This document shows, piece by piece, positions 26,299 to 36,500 of a stretch of DNA of 48,285 nt. The notes beneath the pieces were generated by a model. That model did not search any database. It was not told where the DNA came from and saw only the letters and a program-made list of their open reading frames with translations. Every line of letters begins with the position of its first letter. Positions within the stretch are counted from its first letter, which is position 1. A program made the position numbers and the translations under genes. The DNA is from Candidatus Eiseniibacteriota bacterium (GTDB lineage Bacteria > Eisenbacteria > RBG-16-71-46 > CAIMUX01): contig CAIMUX010000128.1 of assembly GCA_903844735.1 (NCBI GenBank), positions 1 through 48,285 of the forward strand, written 5' to 3'.

Positions 26299-27540
26299 TC
26301 ACACAAACAGCAGCGGCACATGCAGCAAGGCCCACAGACCGAACCGCCACGCGGTGGTCCGGCGGTGACCCTTGGCGAGGAAGATGAAGTAGGCGCCCTT
26401 CGCCAGTGTGTTCCCCATCATCGCGATGAGAATCGCCTGCACCAGCACGCGGGTCGCTTCCGGCGCCCCGGCCACGAGCGAAAGCAGGAAGGGGTCGATG
26501 TCGGCAACGCCGACCACGAACGAGAGAATCAGAAGCCCTACCCCGCCGAACCAGTCGCGGACCAGGGTGGTGACCACGCCGAGGGCGACGAAGAGGAACG
26601 CGAAAAACACGGCCGGGGTCAGCTCGAACGGGTTGGTGAGAGTCGAAACCGCCGCGTTTGCCTGATGCTGCCGGTGATCACGGCGCATCGTCGCGGCCAG
26701 CACGAGGCCGACCGCGGCAAGGAGCGGCAGCTTCCAGACGAGGGGCTGGACGAAGGCGGTGCCGACGAACCCGAAGAGCACGAGGATGCGGATGTACATC
26801 ACGCTGCTGGCCAGAATCACGGCCTGGAGCGCGCGCCTCTCCTCCTGCGGGGCTTTGGCCGCAAAGCGCCCCATGGCCACCGCCACCGCAGTGCTGGAGA
26901 CAACCCCGCCGAGCACCCCGGAGAGCCAAAGCCCATAGCGCCCCCCCAGCTTCTTCACCAGGAAGTACCCGATGAAGCCGATGCTGGAAATGACCACGAC
27001 CACCTTCCAAATGTGCGTGGGGTTGAGGTTGAACTGCGTGTAGTCGCGGTTGGGCAACACCGGGAAGATGAGCAGCGTCACCACGAGGAAGCGCAGGATA
27101 GCCAGGAACTCGTTGCGCTCCAGCCTCGCCACCAACCCTTCGATCTCGGTCTTTTCGGAGAGGAGGATGGTGCTGGAAATGCCGAGCGCCAGAGGGAGCC
27201 AGATCTCGGTGAGCAGACAGAGAGCGCCCACGAGGAAGGTAAGCAGTGCCGCGACCTCGCTGGTCCAGCCGCCGTGCCCCTGGCGCTGCTTGACCAGGTG
27301 GGAAACCACGGCCAGGGCCGTGATGGCAAGCAACCCCACGGGGATCGCCGGGCCAAAACCGTTCTGGCCCAACCAGGCACACGCGAAGCCGAGGAGGCTC
27401 ACGATGGAGTAGGTGCGCACTCCGGCCTGGACGCGGTGGGAGCTGGTGTGGCCGGTGGTCTCCCGCTCGAGTCCGGCGAGAAACCCCAGCGCCAGCGCGA
27501 TCGCGAAGCGCATCTGCACGGTCAGCGCCGGAAACCCCAT
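26299..27540 (-). CDS. MgtC/SapB-DUF4010 integral membrane protein
   Basis: A 413-residue membrane protein with an N-terminal MgtC-like part (MRFAIALALGFLAGLERE, then GVRTYSIVSLLGFACAW) and a C-terminal DUF4010 part (GVLGGVVSSTAVAVAMGR, NPFELTPAVFFAFLFVAL, VGVADIDPFLLSLV, MMGNTLAKGAYFIFLAKG). Around twelve hydrophobic segments are visible. Stand-alone MgtC proteins help growth at low magnesium. The role of the fused family is not known. The ATG at 27540 matches the family N-terminus and has GGAGGGGG eight bases upstream. The frame is open to 27636. It heads a probable two-gene unit with the nitroreductase. Confidence 0.88.
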   Translation of the reverse strand: MGFPALTVQMRFAIALALGFLAGLERETTGHTSSHRVQAGVRTYSIVSLLGFACAWLGQNGFGPAIPVGLLAITALAVVSHLVKQRQGHGGWTSEVAALLTFLVGALCLLTEIWLPLALGISSTILLSEKTEIEGLVARLERNEFLAILRFLVVTLLIFPVLPNRDYTQFNLNPTHIWKVVVVISSIGFIGYFLVKKLGGRYGLWLSGVLGGVVSSTAVAVAMGRFAAKAPQEERRALQAVILASSVMYIRILVLFGFVGTAFVQPLVWKLPLLAAVGLVLAATMRRDHRQHQANAAVSTLTNPFELTPAVFFAFLFVALGVVTTLVRDWFGGVGLLILSFVVGVADIDPFLLSLVAGAPEATRVLVQAILIAMMGNTLAKGAYFIFLAKGHRRTTAWRFGLWALLHVPLLFV

Positions 27541-27674
27541 GGAAAAGACCCCCTCCGCCGGCCGCCCTGCGGACCCGAACGGCACCAGCCGAATATTCCG
27601 CAAGGCATACAACAAGATCGGCTCCAGGCCAACCAAAATCCAGCCATCATGAGATTCGGTTAGGAACGATTACG

Positions 27675-27713
27675 ACTGGCTTCGGGCTTCGGACCTCGAG
27701 CTTCAGGCTTCAG
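27675..27713 (+). repeat. Short CTTCGG-type intergenic repeat, copy 2
   Basis: GGCTTCGGGCTTCGGACCTC and GAGCTTCAGGCTTCAGC form 8-9-bp repeats of the same family as those at 799-836 and 47607-47670. The copy lies in the 331-bp divergent gap between the DUF4010 gene and the barrel gene. Nothing else was recognised in that gap apart from the AAGGAG site of the downstream gene. Confidence 0.6.
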
Positions 27714-27871
27714 CGGCCATTCACATCTCCAGCCGGCACCCGGACCCCCGAGCTCAGTGCGCTCTCGTGGCGCCAAGGGAACGGAATCGGATAGGCTGAG
27801 CTCGGCCATGGCGGCGTGAATGGCCCGTCACCCGCGGGTGGCCGCCCAGAGCGCCAAGATAAGGAGTGACG

Positions 27872-29503
27872 ATGAACGCCGGGAATGTGCGCGCACGAGA
27901 ATGCCGCGGGTCTGCTGCTGCGGTCGCGGTCGGACCTGAGCGGTCCACGGCTGTCGCCGCGACCGGGATTCGACGATCCTTTTCGGTCGTCGCGGTCGGA
28001 ATCCGGCGGCCTGCCGCGGAAGCCGCGCACTCAGTCCGGTGGTCTACCGCGGCATCTTGGACCGGAACCCGGCGGCCCGGCGCGGCAATCGCGGCCGTGG
28101 CGGCCGGCCTGCTCCTGGAATGCCTCGCTGTTCTGACGGTGGGCGCTTCCCGGCCGCCCGTCGGCCCGGGTGCGGGCACGGCAGCCCTCGCCACACCGAT
28201 TCCATTCGCCGCAGATCCTTCCGTGCAGCCTTCGCCCGTGGGCGACGATAGCCTCGAGGAGTTCGCTCCGCGCTTTGATCCCTCCGACTGGGACAGCGTA
28301 ACTGCCGCCTACGACACCTCGGTTCGTCGCGACCGTGGGCGGCGTATCGCCCCCGTCTACGGACTCCGGTTCAACAAGGCGGAGGGCTTGCACCTTGAGG
28401 CGGGTGGCAGCCTCCGGGACCTACGGCTGCGCATCACCGAGCTGGAGCTGCGCGCGGGATACGATCTCGGGCGCGAACGCCCGATAGGGGCCGTTCGCGC
28501 GAGCGTCGATTTTGACCCTCAGGGGCGCTGGGGCATCGACGCCGAGGCGGCCGACCAGGTCCGTCCGTTCGGCAACTACCAGCCATACGGAAACACATGG
28601 CTCACCCTCTTCGCCGGTTACGACGCAATGCAATACCAGCGCGAGCGTCGCTTCGGCCTCGCCGTGACGCGCAGGTTTTCCGAGGACCGTCGGGCACGCT
28701 TCGGCTGGGTGCGCCTGGAGCAGGACTCGCTGCGGACGGTGACTGACGCGCATCTATGCGGCGCCGGCGACTGGATGAAACGTAATGGAGCAGCCGAGCC
28801 GTTCACCGGCAATGGCCTGCGGCTGCACCTGCGGCGAGGCGCTTCCTATGAAGAAGAGACCATGATCGAGGGACTGATCACGGAAACCGAACTGATGGTG
28901 TTCGGCGGCGAGTTGCTGCGCGGAACGCGCGAGTTCTCGCGGCTGCAGTCGGATGCCTGGTACACGAGGTTGAACCGCCAATCGGCGGCGTTTTGCCTCT
29001 ACGGATCGGCGTCGCTGGCCACCGGCGAGGCGCCGCGGCAAGCCTGGCCCGATCTCGGCGGCGCGGCCGGTCTCCGCGCCTTTTCGCCCCGCGGCGAGAG
29101 ACCCGACCCCGACCTCGTCGACGCCCGACGCCTCTTTCTTGTCGGCACCCAGCGCCTGTTTCTCCGCGCCGAGGTCCGCAGCCCGCCCGCCACCCTTCGC
29201 GTAAAGAGGGTCAAGGCGCTGCGCAATCTCGGGCTGAAGCTCGTTCCATTCGCCGAGGTAGGAGCCGTCTGGGGTCTGAAGCCCGGCCTCATAGATCCGC
29301 TGATCCGGGAGATTCGCGAGTGGCACGACCTACGTGCGCCGCGGCGCTCCGAGGTGCACTGGGACCTCGGCGTCGGCCTGCGTCGCGATATCGGCTACAG
29401 CGGGATCCTGAGCCATGTCGAGATCGACCTCGCCTGGCCGATGGGGGCCGACACCGGATCGCCACGGATCACGGTGCAGTTCAGCCGGGATGGGCTGGAC
29501 TGA
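27872..29503 (+). CDS. Probable outer-membrane beta-barrel protein
   Basis: A frame of 543 residues. The first 70 residues are Ala/Arg-rich with imperfect internal repeats. A hydrophobic signal-like segment follows (AAIAAVAAGLLLECLAVLTVGAS), then a region of alternating beta strands that looks like a barrel: APVYGLRFNKAEGLHLEAGG, LRLRITELELRAGYDLG and RPIGAVRASVDFDPQGRWG. The C-terminal strands GLRRDIGYSGILSHVEIDLAW and SPRITVQF are also barrel-like. The FNxxEGL strand recurs in Omp85-like and DUF5686-type barrels, which is the basis for the call. The ATG at 27872 has AAGGAG five bases upstream, but the late position of the signal segment means translation might start further in. No specific transport role is evident. 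Confidence 0.6.
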   Translation: MNAGNVRARECRGSAAAVAVGPERSTAVAATGIRRSFSVVAVGIRRPAAEAAHSVRWSTAASWTGTRRPGAAIAAVAAGLLLECLAVLTVGASRPPVGPGAGTAALATPIPFAADPSVQPSPVGDDSLEEFAPRFDPSDWDSVTAAYDTSVRRDRGRRIAPVYGLRFNKAEGLHLEAGGSLRDLRLRITELELRAGYDLGRERPIGAVRASVDFDPQGRWGIDAEAADQVRPFGNYQPYGNTWLTLFAGYDAMQYQRERRFGLAVTRRFSEDRRARFGWVRLEQDSLRTVTDAHLCGAGDWMKRNGAAEPFTGNGLRLHLRRGASYEEETMIEGLITETELMVFGGELLRGTREFSRLQSDAWYTRLNRQSAAFCLYGSASLATGEAPRQAWPDLGGAAGLRAFSPRGERPDPDLVDARRLFLVGTQRLFLRAEVRSPPATLRVKRVKALRNLGLKLVPFAEVGAVWGLKPGLIDPLIREIREWHDLRAPRRSEVHWDLGVGLRRDIGYSGILSHVEIDLAWPMGADTGSPRITVQFSRDGLD

Positions 29504-29896
29504 CGCCGAGCCCGATTCCTCTCCGGATGGGCCCCGGGAGTATCCGTGCGTCGTGCATGCCGGACCGGACGGATCGGGCACGACGCACTGGCTTACAGGC
29601 CTTCTGTGATCCGCCTCCTGGCCCCCCATGCAGCCACGATCGCGTTCGGCCGAGCGATCATCATTGCGGTAACCTTTTTCTATGGAACAGGTTGAAAGTG
29701 AGTTCCGCCTGCACCCGCCTGTGCAGGGGCAGTCCGACCCGGACCGGCCGGCCCCGGCATGATGCTTGCGTCCCCATTCCCGTGTTCGCACGGAGAACCT
29801 TGCCGAGACGCTCTAGGCGCGATCCGGCGGGCCCGTCCCCGCGGCCGGCCAAGTCGCCGGACTGTACCGATCAGGTCCTGTCAAGGAGGAGGAATC
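29504..29896. other. Gene-free stretch before the DUF883-like gene
   Basis: No gene is supported in these 393 bp. A locally AT-richer stretch (about 29655-29700) could hold a promoter, but no clear -35/-10 pair with good spacing was found. AGGAGGAGGA just before 29897 is the ribosome site of the next gene. Confidence 0.4.
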
Positions 29897-30154
29897 ATGT
29901 CACGCAACCCCCAGGCGAAAGTAACGGAGGGAGACTTCACGCAGGCTCCGCTCACCACGAAGGGATACGATATCCGGCGGGCCGCCACCCAGTGGGCGGG
30001 GACGATGAAGGAGTCGGTCCGGGACAACGTAGTCAAGGCAGGCTATCAGACGGAGACGTATGTGCGCAGCCACCCGGGCAGGTTCATCGCCGGTGCGTGT
30101 TGCGTGGGACTCGCTGCGGGCTGGTTCATCAGCCGCACCACGAAGAAGCAGTAG
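29897..30154 (+). CDS. Small DUF883/ElaB-like membrane-anchored protein
   Basis: An 85-residue protein with a polar helical N-terminal half (IRRAATQWAGTMKESVRDNV) and one C-terminal membrane helix reading SHPGRFIAGACCVGLAAGWF, then ISRTTKKQ. The layout of a helical arm, a His-Pro before the helix, and a basic end is that of the DUF883/ElaB/YqjD family. Some members of that family bind ribosomes at the membrane in stationary phase. Similarity is by pattern, so the family is probable rather than certain. It has a very strong Shine-Dalgarno (AGGAGGAGGA) and is followed by a clear terminator, which points to a separately and strongly expressed transcript. Confidence 0.7.
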   Translation: MSRNPQAKVTEGDFTQAPLTTKGYDIRRAATQWAGTMKESVRDNVVKAGYQTETYVRSHPGRFIAGACCVGLAAGWFISRTTKKQ

Positions 30155-30198
30155 CTCTCCGACGACGCGAGCACCGGCTCCCGTGGGGGCCGGCAGCG

Positions 30199-30238
30199 GG
30201 CCCCGCCGATGTTCCCCCCGGCGGGGCCTTTCTTGTCT
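30199..30238 (+). terminator. Rho-independent terminator
   Basis: GGCCCCGCCG (30199-30208) pairs perfectly with CGGCGGGGCC (30219-30228) over a ten-base loop, followed by TTTCTTGTCTT. It ends the transcript of the DUF883-like gene just before sixA. Confidence 0.85.
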
Positions 30239-30254
30239 TGAGGGAGGAAATCCG

Positions 30255-30764
30255 ATGCGCCTCATCCTGGTACGCCACGCCGAAGCAGCCGATTACGACC
30301 CGCGCCTGCACCAGAATGATGGCCTGCGCCCGCTCACCCCCGAGGGGCGCCGCGCCCACACACGCATGGCGGCGGCCCTGGCCCGGGTCCAGCCCGGGGC
30401 CCGTCAGATTTTGGCGAGTCCACTTCTTCGGGCCCGAGAGACGGCGGAAATCACAGCCGGCGCCATCGGAGTGCCCGGCGGCGACGTTCGCATCCTCGAA
30501 GCCTTGGGCGATGGTTTCTCGGAGAAGGGCTTGCTGGAGGAGATACGCAGGCTACCACCCGAGGCAGTGGTGATCCTGGTTGGGCATGCTCCGACCCTGG
30601 GCGAACTGGCGGCCGGATTCCTTCACCGGGGAGGCGAAGTCGCCATCGAATTCGAGAAGAGCTCCATGCTCTGCCTCGATTTCGCGGGGTATCCTGCCGC
30701 AGGTGCGGCCACGCTCCGCTGGTTTCTGACGCCCAAGAGCCTTCCCGGCGGCATGGCAGGCTAG
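30255..30764 (+). CDS. sixA: SixA-type phosphohistidine phosphatase
   Basis: A 169-residue histidine phosphatase. The catalytic motif is LVRHAEA at residues 6-12 (His8 as nucleophile), followed by LTPEGRRAHTRMAAAL, the LASPLLRARETAEI block with the conserved Arg, and VILVGHAPTLGEL with the second His. E. coli SixA removes phosphate from histidine on phosphorelay or nitrogen-PTS proteins. The compact length and absence of the cap insertion fit SixA. The ATG has GGAGG six bases upstream. The gene lies just after a strong terminator, so it needs its own promoter or read-through. Confidence 0.9.
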   Translation: MRLILVRHAEAADYDPRLHQNDGLRPLTPEGRRAHTRMAAALARVQPGARQILASPLLRARETAEITAGAIGVPGGDVRILEALGDGFSEKGLLEEIRRLPPEAVVILVGHAPTLGELAAGFLHRGGEVAIEFEKSSMLCLDFAGYPAAGAATLRWFLTPKSLPGGMAG

Positions 30765-30795
30765 GAGCCGTCCGAGGGCTTCCTCCGGAGATGCC

Positions 30796-31251
30796 TCAGG
30801 CGCCGGAAAGCAGCTCGCGATCCTTCTCCTCGTGGTCGATCAGATCCTGCACCGTGGCGGAGAGGTAGATTCTGAGCGCCCCGGCCATGGAGCCGGCGTC
30901 GTGCCCCGCCCGCAGTTCCTCGACAACGCGTCGACCGCTCTCCTGGAGTGCCCGCAACTCGCGGACCAGCGGCTGGTGCTCCCCCAGGAGCGCCTCCCCG
31001 GCCTGGAAAGCTTCCCCGTGGTCGTCCAGGTCGAACTGCGAGTAGAAGAACCGCTGTTCGCGGGCAAAGTGCGCGGTCAGCTCCGGAAGCAGCCCATCGA
31101 TCTCGTCGAGACAGGAGATCAGACAGCTTACCGCCGTGGGAAACCCGGAGTCGGGGGACGTGAACCTGCGCAGACGCAGGAGACGCAGGCGAATCCGCCG
31201 GTGTTCCTCTAGGAAGACCTCGTCCTGCAATATAGGTAGGGCGGGCGTCAT
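30796..31251 (-). CDS. Hemerythrin-like HHE-domain protein
   Basis: A 151-residue all-helical protein of the hemerythrin / HHE cation-binding family. The spaced ligands of a di-iron four-helix bundle are visible: EEHRRIRLRL in helix one, LTAHFAREQRFFY in helix two, LLGEHQPLVREL in helix three, and LIDHEEKDREL near the C-terminus. Such proteins bind oxygen or nitric oxide, or protect iron-sulfur clusters. No fused signalling domain is present. It converges on sixA with a 31-bp gap and starts opposite the NfeD-stomatin genes. Confidence 0.85.
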   Translation of the reverse strand: MTPALPILQDEVFLEEHRRIRLRLLRLRRFTSPDSGFPTAVSCLISCLDEIDGLLPELTAHFAREQRFFYSQFDLDDHGEAFQAGEALLGEHQPLVRELRALQESGRRVVEELRAGHDAGSMAGALRIYLSATVQDLIDHEEKDRELLSGA

Positions 31252-31550
31252 GACTCCACCTCGCTTTCATCGACTCGGCTCTTGTCGTCACCCGTTAGAT
31301 GCGGCCCCGGCCAACCGGGTCGGAGATCTTTGTTCCCCTCGGGGGCGACTCCCGGCACCGACCTGAAGGCCGGATCCTGCCTGAATCTCGTCCCCATGTC
31401 ACCATTATACCGCAGAAGCACAAACCGGTTCACATCAGATCAGGCCTTCGGAAAACATTCTCGGGGATTTGGAGTAGGCTTCGGGCTCCTTGCGCGGCGG
31501 CGGGGGTCCGGCTAGGATCCGGCGGGCTCACGATCCGCCGGGAGGTAGTC

Positions 31551-32033
31551 ATGGAGAAACCGATAAGCTGGATCCTTGTCGTCCTGGGCGCCGCCCTGAT
31601 TCTCCTGGAGATCCTACTCGGCGCCGTCAGCGGGTTCGATTTTCTCCTCATCGGCTCGGCGGTCTTAGCCGGCGGGGTGGTCGGGCTTCTGACCGGGCAG
31701 TATGTGATCGGCCTGGTGATCGCGGGGGTCCTCTCGGTGCTCTACGTCGCGTTCGGGCGGCGGAGCCTGCGCGCCCGGCTGAAGCGACCCGGCATCCCCT
31801 CCAACACCGACGCCCTCCTCGGACAGGAGGTCCTCGTGATCGAGAAAACCGGCTGCGATCATGCCGGTCTCGTCCGCCACGAGGGCGACGAGTGGCGCGC
31901 GCTTCTCGACGACCAGGAGTGCCCCGGCGCTCCGCCGATCCCCGCGGGCCGGCGCGTGCGCGTCCGCCGCATCGACGGCGTCACCGTATTCGTCGTACCC
32001 CTGGCCGGGGACGACACCGCGAAGGAGGCCTGA
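31551..32033 (+). CDS. NfeD-family membrane protein
   Basis: A 160-residue short NfeD protein. Three hydrophobic segments (ISWILVVLGAALILLEILLG, FLLIGSAVLAGGVVGLLTG, YVIGLVIAGVLSVLYVAFG) precede a soluble OB-fold domain (LLGQEVLVIEK, DEWRALLDD, IPAGRRVRVRRIDGVTVFV). NfeD proteins pair with SPFH proteins such as stomatin to organise membrane microdomains. That partner follows after two bases. The ATG has GGAGG upstream. The short form lacks the serine protease domain of long NfeD. Confidence 0.9.
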   Translation: MEKPISWILVVLGAALILLEILLGAVSGFDFLLIGSAVLAGGVVGLLTGQYVIGLVIAGVLSVLYVAFGRRSLRARLKRPGIPSNTDALLGQEVLVIEKTGCDHAGLVRHEGDEWRALLDDQECPGAPPIPAGRRVRVRRIDGVTVFVVPLAGDDTAKEA

Positions 32034-32035
32034 CC

Positions 32036-32968
32036 ATGGCACACACACCCCCGGCGATGGTCTTTCTGATCATCTTCGCCGCTTTCATCCTGCTCATCAT
32101 CCTGGCCCGCAGCGCCCGCATCGTGAAGCAGTCCGAGAAGGGGTTGATCCTCCGGCTGGGGAAGTACCACGCCACCGCCGGCTCAGGCCTCAACTTCCTG
32201 GCTCCGCTGATCGACGAAATCGTGAAGGTCGACATGCGCGAGCAGGTGATCACCGTCGAGCCGCAGAAAGTGATCACGCGCGACAACGTCTCCGTCGTCG
32301 TGGACGCGGTGATCTTCTACCGCGTCGTCGACCCGGTGCGGGCCGTCTTCGAGGTGCAGAACTTCGCGCTGGCGGCCACCACCCTCGCCCAGACCAACCT
32401 CCGAAACCTGATCGGCGACAAGGCGCTCGACGAGACGCTGACCGCGCGCGACGCCATCAACACCAGCCTGCGAGCCGTGCTCGACGAGGCCACCAACACC
32501 TGGGGTGTGAAAGTGACACGGGTCGAGGTGCAGAAGATCGACCCGCCGGTCGACATCACCGAGGCGATGAGCCGCCAGATGAAGGCCGAGCGGGACAAGC
32601 GCGCCAGCATCCTCGAGTCCGAGGGAGTACGGCAGAGCGAGATTCTGCGAGCCGAAGGACTCAAGCAGGCCGAGATCCTGAAGGCCGAGGGTGACGCCCA
32701 GGCGAAGCTCCTGCGCGCCGAGGCCGAAGCCAAGGCGATCGAGATGGTCTCGACGGCGGCGGAGAAGTTCTTCCAGGAGCGGGCAGCGCTTTCCAAGCAA
32801 CTCGATGTCCTGCGTGAGGTGCTGCCGCAGAACTCGAAGTTCATTATCCCGGGCAACGCTGATCTGGTTACGGTGCTGGGGCTCGATCACGGGACGGCGC
32901 CGAACTTGATCCCGTTGAAGCGGGGGTATGAGCCGCCTCCGGTGGGGGGGTTGCATCCGAAGGGGTGA
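32036..32968 (+). CDS. SPFH/band 7 stomatin-like protein
   Basis: A 310-residue protein with an N-terminal membrane helix (MVFLIIFAAFILLIILA), an SPFH domain (EKGLILRLGKYHATAGSGLN, RDNVSVVVDAVIFYRVVDP, ATTLAQTNLRNLIGDKALDE) and a helical C-terminal part. That part repeats the pattern LRAEGLKQAEILKAEGDAQAK, a coiled coil used for oligomer assembly. It matches the paraslipin/QmcA group. It forms a two-gene unit with the NfeD protein (GAAGGAGG at the junction), a pair known across bacteria as a membrane microdomain module. The C-terminus after LGLDHG is short and Pro/Gly-rich. Confidence 0.93.
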   Translation: MAHTPPAMVFLIIFAAFILLIILARSARIVKQSEKGLILRLGKYHATAGSGLNFLAPLIDEIVKVDMREQVITVEPQKVITRDNVSVVVDAVIFYRVVDPVRAVFEVQNFALAATTLAQTNLRNLIGDKALDETLTARDAINTSLRAVLDEATNTWGVKVTRVEVQKIDPPVDITEAMSRQMKAERDKRASILESEGVRQSEILRAEGLKQAEILKAEGDAQAKLLRAEAEAKAIEMVSTAAEKFFQERAALSKQLDVLREVLPQNSKFIIPGNADLVTVLGLDHGTAPNLIPLKRGYEPPPVGGLHPKG

Positions 32969-33084
32969 GCGCCGATTCGCGCGGCTCTTTGGGGGTCCGC
33001 CGCGGCGTCCGGAGAGCCCATGGACCGAGAGAGATACGAACATGGCGACTTCCATCTTGGTCGCTACGGAGAAGGCGATGCATG

Positions 33085-33386
33085 GGTTGGCCCGCGGCGC
33101 TCCTCGACCACCACCAGATCTCGGGCGGGACGCGCACGGCCGACGGTCGGCGCGACCCTGCTGAGCAACTCGTGCCCGCGTGTGGCCTTCAGGCCGAGCG
33201 GCATGCCCTTGGCGGCCAGGCGACATCATCGGCCGTTCGTTGGTCGCAGGGAGCGGCCGCGACCTCCAAGCTGTTCCCTCAGCACCCGATTCTCGTCGAT
33301 CAGATAGCTGGTGACCTGGGCTTGCCGGCGAGTCACCAACGGGCGAACGTCGCCAGGAGGAGTTGGAGATAAATTGCTTCGACCAT
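33085..33386 (-). pseudogene. Remnant of integrase-core transposase (N-terminal part)
   Basis: Read on the - strand from an ATG at 33386, one frame gives MVEAIYLQLLLATFARW. The next continues VTRRQAQVTSYLIDENRVLR then EQLGG, and after a TGA stop RLAAKGMPLGLKA. Further on VPPEIWWWSRSA fits the block VTPDTILRWHR seen in this transposase type. These are successive N-terminal blocks of one integrase-core transposase, interrupted by at least two frameshifts and a stop. The catalytic DDE core is absent and no inverted repeats were seen. Confidence 0.65.
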
Positions 33387-33597
33387 TTCAGGACGTTATC
33401 AGAGTAAACATCCGGGCGCGTAACCCAATTGACAGCATGCCGTTCGAGCTTTCGAATACTTCGCCATTGTCGCTGCAGAACGGGTAAAAGGTCAGGCGAC
33501 TTCAGGCGACCGCGGGCCCTGGCGCGGTCAACGCGGTCGGCGGCGGCTGGAACTGGCGCGGTCGACGACGACCTGCGCGCACCGCCTCTGCATTCCC
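33387..33597. other. Non-coding rest of the 32969-33597 gap
   Basis: Together with 32969-33084 this surrounds the transposase remnant. The right side has imperfect direct repeats around GGCGCGGTCAACG and GGCGCGGTCGACG. No gene or terminator is supported. Confidence 0.4.
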
Positions 33598-36500
33598 CTA
33601 CAACCCCGCCACCGCCGCCTTCCGCCGCAACTGCAGCACCAGCGCATCCGGATCAACCACCAGCCGCTCCGGCTTGAAGCCGCAGGCGATGACCACCTCC
33701 CGCTCCTCCCCCGCCCCCGGCTCCACCGTGACCCGGGCCTCCCGGTAGTCCGGTGACGCGCTGCCGTCCTTGGCAAACCGATCGCCGGCCACCGCCGCCA
33801 CCTCCACCGGCATCGTCCCGGCGCCGGTGTTGCGCAGTCGCGCCGACGCGCTCCAGGAACCGGCACCGCCCTGCGCACGCTGCGCTCCGTCCAGACTATA
33901 TTCCGGCATCTTCACCTCGAAGAACCACTGCCGCACAAACGCGTCGTACGCGGTGGTGTCGGGCGCAAACGGCCGCATCTCACGCGTGAAGTCCTGCAAC
34001 ACCGGATAATCCGGACCGTCCTTGTACATCTCGATGAAATGCCGACACCCGGCGAGCATCGGCTCGCGTCCCATCCGGTGCAGCAACATCCAGAAGACCC
34101 AGCCGCCCTTGTCGTACATCACGCTCTCGTCTCCGGGCTTCGAGCCATCGATCTTGACCAGGGGCCGCTCGGAATCGACTTGGCGTGCGTCGCAGTAACT
34201 CGACTCGATCCGCTTGAAGAACTCGATCCGCCCGACCGGCCCCTTGACCTGGTCGAGTAAGAGAGCCGTGGAGAAGTGGGCCATCCCCTCGGACAGGATC
34301 TCCGCACCCGGGCCGTCGCCGGGAGTCAGAATGTTCCCCCACCACTGGTGGGCCGACTCGTGGGCGGTGATCACGAAGGCCGCCTCGCCCTTCTTGTCGC
34401 TCTTCGTGAGGAAGCCGATCCCCTCGGAGAAGGTGATGTCGGTGGGAAACCCCTGCGCGTACTGGGCCAAGGCGGGGAACTCGCTCAGCTTCAAATCCTT
34501 CCACGGATATGGCAGAAACCACTCGGAGTAGTACCGCCGTGCGGATTCGAGGCCTAAGCGCATCTCCCCGACGTTGTAGCGGTGCGACGGGTGGTAGAAG
34601 ACGGAACTCCCCTCGCCGCGCTCTTCCTTCCAGCGCCCGGCCACGACATTGAAGAAACGCACCCCCTGGTCGCTCTCCCAGGTCACGGTGCGGCGGCCGT
34701 TTGTGACCGTCTCCGCCGTCTTCATCCCCACGGAGTTCGCGGTGTACGCCTCCGGGGTGTTGACGGTGACCTTCGTGGTGTACGGGGTGCCGGTGCCAAA
34801 CGCCGGCTTGGTGATCCCTTCATAGAAGTCGTCCGGATAGACGCGCGGTTCGTACCGGTTGTCCTTCTCGACCCCGATCTCCTCCATGTAGCCGAGCACC
34901 GGAACGAAGCTCGGCCGGAAGCTGGTCAGGACCACACCCGACGGGAGAATGAACTCCGGCGCGCCGCCCCCGTTCTTCGTGATTCCTTTCGGATAGCGCC
35001 CATGGTAGGTGAACCCGATCCGCAGAGTGTCGCCCGGCGCCAATGGCGTGGGCGGCGTGAAAACAAAGAGGCGCGTACGATCTTCCGGCTTGTACGTAGC
35101 ACCGTCCATCGTCCACGCGATCTCCTCCCAGTGAAAGCCGCCCGTAAGCGGCACCCGCGGGAGAGGCTTGTCCGAACGATTCACCAGCAGGTAGGAGCCA
35201 TCGGTGCGGAAGGATCGCCTGGCCGGATCGAGGTCGAGGTTCACCTCCACCCGGGTCAGGGCCGGAAGGGCGACACCCTTCCACGTGGCGAGATTCTGCT
35301 TCCAGTAGTCTTTCGCCTGCTTCTCCGCGGCCTTTCCCTGGAAACCGCGGTCGACCAGGACCCAAAGCGTGATAAGCGATACGATCGGAACCATGGCGTA
35401 GGGAAGCGTCCGGAGCACACTCCGAGCGATCGCCCCGGGAGCAAGCCGGTGCACTGTGCGCGTGGCGTCCCGGTCGCGCCTGGGAAAGATCTTCACAGTG
35501 ATCGCCACAAAGAGCACCGCCAGCCCAAGAACGGCCACCCGGTTTAGGACCAGCGCCGTCCGATTGAGCTCGAAGGTCCCCAGATCGCTCCAGCCCAGCG
35601 TGCTCCAAAGATCCCAATTGCCCACCCAGGTCATCTTGCCCCGCATCTGCATCCAGCCGGTGAGGGCCATCGAGGCCAGGGCGAGGCCATACGTAGTGTA
35701 CCGGTTGCCGGTGGCGGCAAAGAGGAGCATGACGAAGGAAGTCCAGGCGATGAGTGTCGGGACTAAGAGCAGCCCCCACGTCACGAGGAACGGCCTCAGG
35801 TCCAGCGCCACCTTTCCCTGGATGAGAATCGCGATCGCCCCGCCGACGAAGGTCCCGAGCGCCACCGTAACCCCCACGACGCTGTTCGCCAGCACCTTGC
35901 CGAACAGGATCGAAGCGGTCCGGGCCGGGGTGGCGTAGTAAACCTGGAACAGTCCGGTGTTCCGCTCCCGTCGCAGCGACTCCACCATGTAGAAGAGAGT
36001 GAGAAAGCAGGTCAGCAGCGTGAGGGTGTTCATCGCCCGCACCGCGATCGTACCCGGGGTGACCAGGACCGACGTGTCGAACGCGCCGTAGGCGGTAAGG
36101 GTGGTGCCCAGGGTCTGCAGCAGGATCAACGGCACGAAGAGGTATAGCCCGGGTTGGCTTTTCAACTCCCGCAGTTCGAAACGGAGCACGTGAAGCATGC
36201 CCAGCAGAAGCCCCGGCGGGGTGGCCGGAATCTCGAGCCGGACCGAGGAGCGCAGGGCCGAGGCGCCCGGGACAGCATCGTGTTCGGCGAGAGCGCGCGC
36301 GAGGGAATCAATCGCTGCGGATTCGTGCCCCGCGGAGGCATCACGAACGAGGTGGCCCGCGCGGGCGGTCCCGGCCGGCATCTCCGCCTCCGGAGACTCT
36401 CCAGCCGAAGCATCCTCCCCAGCGATGACGCGCCCCGCCCGCCTATGGGTCACGCCTCGCAGATTAGCCGCGAAATGCCGCCCGGCCAGCACCACGGCCC

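Noticed and set aside
28993-30573. Long + strand frame across the barrel gene and sixA
   Set aside because: It crosses two well-supported genes and a terminator in a different frame and carries no motif.
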